From: Bacillota bacterium
GTDB taxonomy: Bacteria; Bacillota; Clostridia; Christensenellales; CAG-138
DNA length: 10,503 nt
NCBI GenBank assembly: GCA_023451115.1
Contig: JAEXFV010000137.1
Location: forward strand, 1-10,503
Reading direction: 5' to 3'
Within the stretch, counting starts at the first letter, position 1, and every line of letters starts with the position of its first letter. Below, in pieces: positions 6,305-10,503 of this stretch. The position numbers and the translations under genes were made by a program. The notes below the pieces were generated by a model. It was given only the letters and a program-made list of their open reading frames with translations, had not been told where the DNA came from and ran no database searches.

Positions 6305-7154
6305 GGCCTTTTCCTCCTTCCCGCGGGGGCAGCACCACCATATGGGGATAGGGGATTTCAATCCCTTCCCGCTGGAAACGCCCTTTGATGCGCTCCAGCA
6401 GCGCCCGCTCCGTGGCCCAATGGGTCAGCGGCTTCACCCGCATCACCAGCCGCAGGGTAATGCCATCCTCGTTGAGGGCGGTAACCCCCAGCACTTGCGG
6501 CGCATCCACCACATTATCCTGCTCTTTGGCGTAGTCCTCCGCCTCCTGGCGCATGCAGTCCATTGCCCGGCGGGCGTCCGCCTCGTAACTGACCTGCACC
6601 TCCACCAGGGCCAGATAGTCCGCTCTGGAAAAATTGGTGAGCACCTCCACCATGCCGTTGGGAATGACGTTCAATTCCCCCCGAAAGCCTTTTATCGTGG
6701 TGTTGCGCAGCGCAACCTCTTCCACCGTGCCGGTGATGCCCGCAATGGTCACATAATCTCCCACCGCCATCTGGTCTTCAAACAACAAAAACAGGCCCGC
6801 TACCACGTCTTTGACGAAGCTTTGCGCCCCTATGCCCAACGCTACGCCGCCGATTCCTGCAGTGGCCAGCAGGGAGTTCATGGTGGAAGTAAGGCCAAGC
6901 TGGCCGATAATTCCGCATAACACAAAAAAGCCGATCAAGTACCGGGCAACGCTCTGCATCACCAAAGATGCGGTTTCCATGCGCTGCCTGCGGTGCTCCG
7001 GCAGTTTTTTCGCCCGGCGCTCATAAGAGCGGGCAACCACATTGCGAACAATGCGCTGGGCCAGCCTGCCCAGCACCAATATCAATACGATACCGGCCAG
7101 CCGCCAAAGAATATCCGGCAAACTGGCCTGCAGATTATTCCAAAAGTTTTCCAA
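6288..7154 (-). CDS. MscS-type small-conductance mechanosensitive channel
   Basis: MscS channels open when membrane tension rises and release solutes during hypo-osmotic shock. The 288-residue protein has membrane helices near 15-38 and 66-88. The pore helix contains AGIGGVALGIGAQSFVKDVV (99-118), with the small-residue packing typical of TM3. The beta domain follows with EDQMAVGDYVTIAGITGTVE (126-145), and the C-terminal alpha/beta domain ends at EGIEIPYPHM (263-272). The start is TTG at 7154, with GGAGGAG upstream at a slightly long spacing; no other start is available before the second helix. It begins 50 bases after the hydrolase gene with no terminator between, and its end overlaps DUF951. 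It matches the short YkuT/YggB-like class, but I leave the symbol blank. Confidence 0.93.
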   Translation of the reverse strand: MENFWNNLQASLPDILWRLAGIVLILVLGRLAQRIVRNVVARSYERRAKKLPEHRRQRMETASLVMQSVARYLIGFFVLCGIIGQLGLTSTMNSLLATAGIGGVALGIGAQSFVKDVVAGLFLLFEDQMAVGDYVTIAGITGTVEEVALRNTTIKGFRGELNVIPNGMVEVLTNFSRADYLALVEVQVSYEADARRAMDCMRQEAEDYAKEQDNVVDAPQVLGVTALNEDGITLRLVMRVKPLTHWATERALLERIKGRFQREGIEIPYPHMVVLPPREGGKGRDRAV

Positions 7155-7204
7155 AGCAGAAGTCTCCTCCGGCTGGTATATTCAGGCCGCAGGCCTTAGG
7201 CTTT

Positions 7205-8104
7205 TTATTCCTCCACCAGCACAGGAATATACTCCCGCACCGCTTCCACAAAGCGTTGGGGCTTTTCCTCATGCATCAGGTGGCCGGCGTTGCGCACCAC
7301 GCCAAACTGGGCGTTTTTCAGGGCCGCATGGTACAGCTCGCTACTGTCTGGGGCATGCCACTTGTCCTCCGCGCCCCAGAGGATCAGCACCTCGTTGTCA
7401 ACAGTGCGCAAATCCTTTTCCACTTCCTGCTCGTCAAAATTATGCAGGGAAAGCTGGATGGCCTTGCGGGAAAGATTATCTGCAATGGTGCTGTAGTACC
7501 CTTCCAGCACCTCGTTGGTGAGCACGGTCAAGTCAAACAGGCAGTCCTGCAGCACATTTTCCACGGACTTATAGGTATACAGCCTGCAGGCCAGGCCCCC
7601 AAACAGGGAACTGTCGATCATGCGCACCAGCAGGGGCATTTGCGGAGTCAAGCCGCCGGGAGAGCTGAGCACCATGCGCCCCACCCGGTGGGGAGCGCGG
7701 ATACAAAGATCCAGCGCATACAGCGCGCCCATGGAAAAGGCAACGATATGCGCGCTTTGGATGCCCATGGCGTCCATAAACAGTTCCAGCGCCTGGGACT
7801 GCTCCCGGATGGTATAATCAAACTGCAAAGGCCGGGAAGAATAGCCATGGCCCAGCAGATCCACCGCAATCACCCGGTAGGATTGAGAGAGCTGTTCAAA
7901 CACGTTGCGCCAAGTATAAAAACTCTGGCCCACCGTATGCACCAGCAGCATGGGCTCGCCGCTGCCCGCTTCAATATAGTGAATTTTCGCCGGTTCCGGC
8001 GTGGTTTCCCCCTCTTTATCGGGAAAGCCGGGCAGCAGAATTTCCACATAATCACCGGTGTGCTCCGAGTTAATGAATTTTTTCACCTGTAGAGACAAAC
8101 TCAC
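7205..8104 (-). CDS. Alpha/beta-hydrolase fold enzyme
   Basis: This 299-residue protein has the standard alpha/beta-hydrolase layout. The oxyanion-loop strand is PMLLVHTVGQSFYTW (51-65), followed by DLLGHGYSSRP (82-92). The nucleophile elbow is AFSMGA (122-127, serine 124), the acid is in WGAEDKW (D247) and the catalytic histidine in NAGHLMHEEKP (H275). The first glycine of the usual GxSxG elbow is alanine here, a known variation. The substrate cannot be deduced; esterase, C-C hydrolase or related activity is possible. No signal peptide is seen, so it is likely cytosolic. The start is GTG at 8104, with AAGGAGG and a 6-base spacing. It is the first gene after the promoter at 8178-8206 and appears co-transcribed with the channel gene 50 bases downstream. 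Confidence 0.92.
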   Translation of the reverse strand: MSLSLQVKKFINSEHTGDYVEILLPGFPDKEGETTPEPAKIHYIEAGSGEPMLLVHTVGQSFYTWRNVFEQLSQSYRVIAVDLLGHGYSSRPLQFDYTIREQSQALELFMDAMGIQSAHIVAFSMGALYALDLCIRAPHRVGRMVLSSPGGLTPQMPLLVRMIDSSLFGGLACRLYTYKSVENVLQDCLFDLTVLTNEVLEGYYSTIADNLSRKAIQLSLHNFDEQEVEKDLRTVDNEVLILWGAEDKWHAPDSSELYHAALKNAQFGVVRNAGHLMHEEKPQRFVEAVREYIPVLVEE

Positions 8105-8177
8105 GGGGTTCCTCCTTGGTTTGCGGCAAATTTGTATCTGGATACGCCGCTTTATCCCTTTTTCACATAGTTAACTT

Positions 8178-8206
8178 ATTTTACAACGTTTATTGCCCCA
8201 ATGCAA
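8178..8206 (-). promoter_or_regulatory. Probable promoter of the hydrolase-mscS-lepB operon
   Basis: On the minus strand TTGCAT (8206-8201) and TAAAAT (8183-8178) are 17 bases apart. The -10 box matches the consensus at five positions; the -35 box is weak, with three matches. Transcription would begin about 65-70 bases before the GTG start at 8104. Confidence 0.5.
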
Positions 8207-8299
8207 GCCAATCAGCCTCGCTCCAGGCCATTGCCATCAATTTGTTACAGCACATTCATTTTTTGGAACAACCTTCTTGCCATAGCAATAAACTTTCCA

Positions 8300-8328
8300 T
8301 TGAACCGGCCCTCATAGCCGGATATAAT
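8300..8328 (+). promoter_or_regulatory. Promoter of the DMT transporter gene
   Basis: TTGAAC (8300-8305) and a perfect TATAAT (8323-8328) are separated by exactly 17 bases. The spacer contains an inverted repeat, CCGGC (8305-8309) and GCCGG (8317-8321), which could be an operator or a coincidence. Transcription would start near 8335, leaving a leader of about 147 bases. Confidence 0.75.
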
Positions 8329-8352
8329 AGAGAAGTTGCTATTTTTGAACAA

Positions 8353-8463
8353 ATAAGGGGGCATATTGCCTTATTAAAGTACCAAAGGGCAAGGGATAGG
8401 GCTAAAGCCCGGGGCTTTGGCACGGCGCCCTGTTGAGCGCTTCGAAACAACAGCGTTTCGGAG
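8353..8463 (+). promoter_or_regulatory. Structured leader of the DMT gene, possible regulatory RNA
   Basis: Several stems can form in the leader. AATAAGG pairs with CCTTATT (about 8353-8376). GTACCAAAG pairs with CTTTGGCAC through nine positions with one mismatch (about 8379-8420), enclosing a GGGC-TAAA-GCCC hairpin. CGAAAC pairs with GTTTCG (about 8443-8460), ending right before the ribosome binding site. None is followed by a T tract, so any control would act on translation or stability. I recognise no known riboswitch class. Confidence 0.35.
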
Positions 8464-8481
8464 GGAAGGAGGACAACCATC

Positions 8482-9387
8482 TTGCAAATTACCCATCAGA
8501 AAAAAGTGTTGCTGGCGGAGCTGGCCCTGCTGGCTGCAGGGGCCATTTGGGGCAGCGGGTTCGTGGTTATGAAAAACTCTTTGGATTCCCTGCCGGTAAA
8601 TTACCTGCTGGCGTTTCGGTTTACCATTGCGGCAGTGGTGTTTTCTCTGATTTCCATCAAACGCTTCCGCGGCGTAACTTGGAAGACCGTGGGCGCAGGG
8701 GCGGCATGCGGCGCTATGATGTTCCTGGCATACTGTGTGCAAACCTATGGCCTTTCCTTTACCACTTCCGGGAAAAACGCCTTTCTCACCGCTGTGTATG
8801 TGGTGATCGTCCCCTTCCTGTATTGGCTGCTCTATCGCCGCAAGCCGGGCCGGCAAAACGTGCTGGCAGCGGTATTGTGCCTGGCAGGGGTGGGGTTGGT
8901 CGCACTGGATTCCGATTTTTCCGTTAACATCGGCGATGCGCTCACCCTGCTGTGCGGCGTGCTGTACGCGGTGCACATTATCCTTGTGAGCCATTTTACC
9001 ACCCAGGGCGAGGACGTGATGACGCTGACGCTGTTCCAATTCCTGTTTTCCGCCCTGTGCGCCTGGGTTGCGGCGGCGCTGTTCGAGCCGTTCCCCACCG
9101 CGGCTTTTTCCCAGCCCGGCGCCATGTTCTCCCTGGGATACCTGGGGCTTATCTGCACCCTGGTAGCCCTGACGCTGCAAAACGTGGGCATCAAATATGC
9201 GCCGCCTTCCCATGCGTCGCTTTTGATGAGTACCGAGGCGCCTTTTGGCTGCCTGTTTGGCATCCTGCTGCTGGGAGAACCCTTTACGTTAAAATTCGCT
9301 CTGGGTTTTTTGCTCATTGCCGGGGCAATTGTGCTCAGCGAGTTAGGCGGCCGCAAGGGGCAGCCCCAGCCCTGTGAGGAACAGTAA
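8482..9387 (+). CDS. EamA/DMT superfamily transporter
   Basis: This 301-residue inner-membrane protein has two EamA repeats and about ten membrane helices. The first repeat starts LAAGAIWGSGFVVMKNSLD (17-35) and includes YGLSFTTSGKNAFLTAVYVV (89-108), a pattern typical of the RhaT/YicL-like DMT branch. The second repeat ends with APPSHASLLMSTEAPFG (240-256) and LLLGEPFTLKFALGF (262-276), the family's closing motif. DMT proteins export or import metabolites or drugs; the substrate cannot be told from sequence. The start is TTG at 8482, with AAGGAGG and a 9-base spacing. It is transcribed from its own promoter through a structured leader and ends 5 bases before a strong terminator, so it is likely monocistronic. 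Confidence 0.93.
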   Translation: MQITHQKKVLLAELALLAAGAIWGSGFVVMKNSLDSLPVNYLLAFRFTIAAVVFSLISIKRFRGVTWKTVGAGAACGAMMFLAYCVQTYGLSFTTSGKNAFLTAVYVVIVPFLYWLLYRRKPGRQNVLAAVLCLAGVGLVALDSDFSVNIGDALTLLCGVLYAVHIILVSHFTTQGEDVMTLTLFQFLFSALCAWVAAALFEPFPTAAFSQPGAMFSLGYLGLICTLVALTLQNVGIKYAPPSHASLLMSTEAPFGCLFGILLLGEPFTLKFALGFLLIAGAIVLSELGGRKGQPQPCEEQ

Positions 9388-9391
9388 AAAT

Positions 9392-9429
9392 GCGCCCCCG
9401 GAGCGTTTGCCCAGGGGGCGCTGGTTTTT
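9392..9429 (+). terminator. Intrinsic terminator of the DMT gene
   Basis: An 8-base perfect stem, GCGCCCCC (9392-9399) with GGGGGCGC (9414-9421), has a 14-base loop and is followed by TGG and TTTTT. It begins five bases after the DMT stop codon. Confidence 0.88.
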
Positions 9430-9434
9430 ATGAT
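9407..9434 (+). promoter_or_regulatory. Possible promoter of the pentapeptide-repeat gene
   Basis: TTGCCC (9407-9412) and TATGAT (9429-9434) are 16 bases apart and overlap the terminator. The -10 box is good and the -35 box moderate. It would give a leader of about 33 bases before ATG 9474, which fits, but the overlap with the hairpin leaves this uncertain. Confidence 0.3.
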
Positions 9435-9473
9435 ACCATTCCTGAAAATTTATGTGAGAAGGAGGAGGCTGGC

Positions 9474-10076
9474 ATGCTGGAACGCTGCATTGCCCAGGCC
9501 CGGTTAGAGGACGACCCGCTGGAACACCAGGTTTTTGAGGGGGAAGAGGCAACCGGCCTTACTGCTTGCGGCCTGGATTGGAAGGAAATCCAGTTTGTCA
9601 AATGCCGGTTTATGGGCTGCGATTTTTCCAGGGCAAGCTTTTATAGCGTGCGCTTTACCGACTGCGATTTTTCCAACTGCCTGTTTTTGCAAACCTATTG
9701 GAAAGATACTGCCCTGGAGGGCTGCAAAGGGGAGGGGGGCAACTTCAGCCAGGCCCGGTTCCTACGTTGCCGTTTTACCGGCTCCAGCCTGCGCTACGGC
9801 AATTTTTCCAAGTCTGTGTGGGAGAGTTGCAGCATACAGGATTGCAGCTTTCGGGAAGCCTTCTTTCCTGAAGCAAAGCTGAAAAAGCTGAAACTATGCG
9901 GCACGGATTTTACCCGCACGGATTTTTTCAAAACCCCGCTCAAAGGGCTTGACATGGGGGAGTGCATTCTGGATGGCATTCAGGTATCGGACACCTTTCA
10001 CGAGCTGCAGGGGATGCGCATAAGCCCCATCCAGGCCATTTCCCTGGCCCAATTGCTGGGGGTGGAGATCCGGTAA
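9474..10076 (+). CDS. Pentapeptide-repeat protein, cysteine-rich
   Basis: This 200-residue protein is built of pentapeptide repeats, which fold into a right-handed square beta-helix. Repeats run from about residue 35 to 170, with central F or L at every fifth place: FVKCRFMGCDFSRASF (41-56), FTDCDFSNCLF (61-71), FLRCRFTGSSL (96-106), SIQDCSFREAFF (120-131), LCGTDFTRTDFF (141-152). A C-terminal cap MRISPIQAISLAQLLGVEI (181-199) is typical of family members, including Qnr-like proteins, but gyrase protection cannot be claimed from sequence. Twelve cysteines, many just before the central residue, are notable. It has no signal peptide and is probably cytosolic. ATG 9474 is chosen for its AAGGAGG site 8 bases upstream; an earlier in-frame ATG at 9390 lies within the preceding terminator. 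Confidence 0.9.
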   Translation: MLERCIAQARLEDDPLEHQVFEGEEATGLTACGLDWKEIQFVKCRFMGCDFSRASFYSVRFTDCDFSNCLFLQTYWKDTALEGCKGEGGNFSQARFLRCRFTGSSLRYGNFSKSVWESCSIQDCSFREAFFPEAKLKKLKLCGTDFTRTDFFKTPLKGLDMGECILDGIQVSDTFHELQGMRISPIQAISLAQLLGVEIR

Positions 10077-10078
10077 GG

Positions 10079-10246
10079 CCAACGCTTTTGCTTGTGCCTG
10101 GCACAGCCCTTTGCCCCGGAAGCCTGCTTTTGGGGGAGCCCCTGCCGCCCATTTCCGGCATTGGCTGCGCGGCCATTTTAATAGGGCTTTGGGGCGTGCA
10201 GCGGCAATGGCCTGCTCCCCTTGCCGCTAGGGACGAGCTGCCTTAA
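10079..10246 (+). pseudogene. C-terminal remnant of a second EamA/DMT transporter
   Basis: About 55 codons, immediately after the pentapeptide gene's stop and ending at TAA 10244-10246, read TLLLVPGTALCPGSLLLGEP, then GIGCAAILIGLWGVQ and a polar tail. This is the closing helix pair of EamA transporters, including the hallmark LLLGEP. There is no ribosome binding site or convincing start, and the rest of the transporter is absent because the pentapeptide gene occupies the upstream bases. It differs from the intact DMT gene upstream (LLLGEPFTLKFALGFLLIAG), so it comes from another paralogue. Its stop overlaps the csaA stop on the other strand by two bases. I infer a deletion or insertion scar. 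Confidence 0.7.
10200..10228. other. Hairpin in the convergent region
   Basis: AGCGGCAA (10200-10207) and TTGCCGCT (10221-10228) are perfectly complementary around a 13-base loop. Neither strand has a T tract after it, so it is not a standard terminator. It may stabilise the csaA transcript's 3' end on the minus strand. Confidence 0.3.
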
Positions 10247-10503
10247 AAAATACGGTCCCCGTTTTTTGCAGGGTGGGTAGGGGAGAGGAGCACCACGCCC
10301 TGGGCCGAGTCGCTGCCCAGCACCCGCACCTGGCTGGTTACATCCCCGATATGAACCGGGGGAAAATTGGCTACCACAACAACCTGCCGCCCCAGCAGTT
10401 CCTCCGGGGTATATAACTGCGTGATCTGCGCGGAAGAGGTTTTCACGCCCAGTTCCTCTCCCAGATCGATCTTGAGCTTATAAGCAGGGTTACGGGATTT
10501 TTT
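10243..10503 (-). CDS. csaA: CsaA-type tRNA-binding-domain protein (partial, N-terminus beyond the window)
   Basis: The last 86 residues of a small protein with the EMAP/tRNA-binding OB fold are visible. Motifs include NPAYKLKIDLGEELG and KTSSAQITQLYTPEEL, then VVVVANFPPVHIG, SQVRVLG, VVLLSP and a C-terminal KNGDRIF. CsaA of Bacillus has about 110 residues with the same SSAQIT, NFPP and C-terminal NGTKI landmarks; it binds tRNA and was described as an export-related chaperone. The spacing fits CsaA better than the longer C-terminal domain of methionyl-tRNA synthetase, but with the N-terminus missing, that fusion cannot be excluded. The frame remains open to base 10503; the GTG at 10446 is internal to the conserved domain and is not the true start. 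The TAA at 10243 overlaps the converging DMT remnant. Confidence 0.88.
   Translation of the reverse strand, partial: KKSRNPAYKLKIDLGEELGVKTSSAQITQLYTPEELLGRQVVVVANFPPVHIGDVTSQVRVLGSDSAQGVVLLSPTHPAKNGDRIF
10245..10267 (-). terminator. Possible terminator inside the csaA 3' end
   Basis: AAAAAACGG and CCG-TA-TTTTTT can pair around a 3-base loop (minus strand 10267-10245), ending in six T. The GC core is only three pairs and it overlaps the last codons of csaA, so it is weak. The symmetric A and T runs could serve both strands of this convergent junction. Confidence 0.35.

Larger units (their letters stand above)
8105..8481. other. Divergent intergenic region (hydrolase / DMT transporter)
   Basis: This 377-base gap separates two divergent genes and contains no credible coding sequence. 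It holds the minus-strand promoter of operon B, the plus-strand promoter of the DMT gene, and the DMT leader with several inverted repeats. A small palindrome TTGC-CATA-GCAA lies near 8278-8289. Two similar short motifs, TTTTTTGGAACAA and TTTTTGAACAA, flank the plus-strand promoter. Confidence 0.7.

Noticed and set aside
6305..6361. An upstream ATG for DUF951 giving 84 residues
   Set aside because: The extra residues translate the end of the channel gene in another frame and are not part of the DUF951 family; GTG 6304 has the ribosome binding site.
7155..7204. A terminator between the hydrolase and channel genes
   Set aside because: AGGCC-TGC-GGCCT forms a small hairpin but no T tract follows, so read-through is expected.
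8256..8480. A 74-codon minus-strand frame in the divergent intergenic region
   Set aside because: No ribosome binding site, no family resemblance, and it overlaps the DMT promoter and leader.
1..10503. CRISPR array, insertion sequence, tRNA or rRNA
   Set aside because: No regularly spaced repeats, transposase motifs, terminal inverted repeats or RNA gene signatures were seen.

Overview
The window looks like a chromosomal segment of a GC-rich member of the Bacillota, most likely class Clostridia. This rests on the yybS-gdpP-rplI gene order, strong AAGGAGG-type ribosome binding sites, frequent TTG and GTG starts, intrinsic terminators, several class I signal peptidases of the Gram-positive type, and the DUF951 and CsaA families. 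The genus cannot be read from the sequence. I see no phage, transposon, CRISPR, rRNA or tRNA.

Left end (1-455): the first 64 codons of an unrecognised minus-strand gene run off the window. They are followed by an AT-rich intergenic stretch and the terminator of the next operon. Operon A (4139 down to 378, minus strand) has a good sigma-A promoter, a leader hairpin next to the ribosome binding site, yybS-like DUF2232 membrane protein, gdpP (c-di-AMP phosphodiesterase), two stem-loops, rplI (ribosomal protein L9) and a terminator. The replicative helicase gene that often follows rplI in Bacillota is not present here.

Operon B (8206 down to 4161, minus strand) has a promoter, an alpha/beta hydrolase, an MscS-type mechanosensitive channel, a DUF951 small protein, three tandem signal peptidase I genes and a strong terminator. 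Genes from the channel onward are tightly packed, with overlapping or nearly touching ends. The first signal peptidase carries a net -1 frameshift after its catalytic motifs. The first two are recent duplicates sharing an unusual cytosolic N-terminal segment; the third is more distant. The operon therefore combines a cell-envelope channel with a protein-secretion function.

Right end (8211-10503): a plus-strand EamA/DMT drug-metabolite transporter gene is read divergently from operon B. It has a consensus -10 promoter and a roughly 150-nt leader with several possible stem-loops, and it ends in a strong terminator. A cysteine-rich pentapeptide-repeat protein follows, then a C-terminal scrap of a second DMT transporter (a gene remnant). 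The last gene is csaA (tRNA-binding-domain protein) on the minus strand, cut by the window edge and converging on the remnant.

The most unusual items are the triple signal peptidase array with its frameshifted first copy, the structured leaders of the DMT and yybS genes, and the DMT gene remnant. I did not find a convincing wholly new system.
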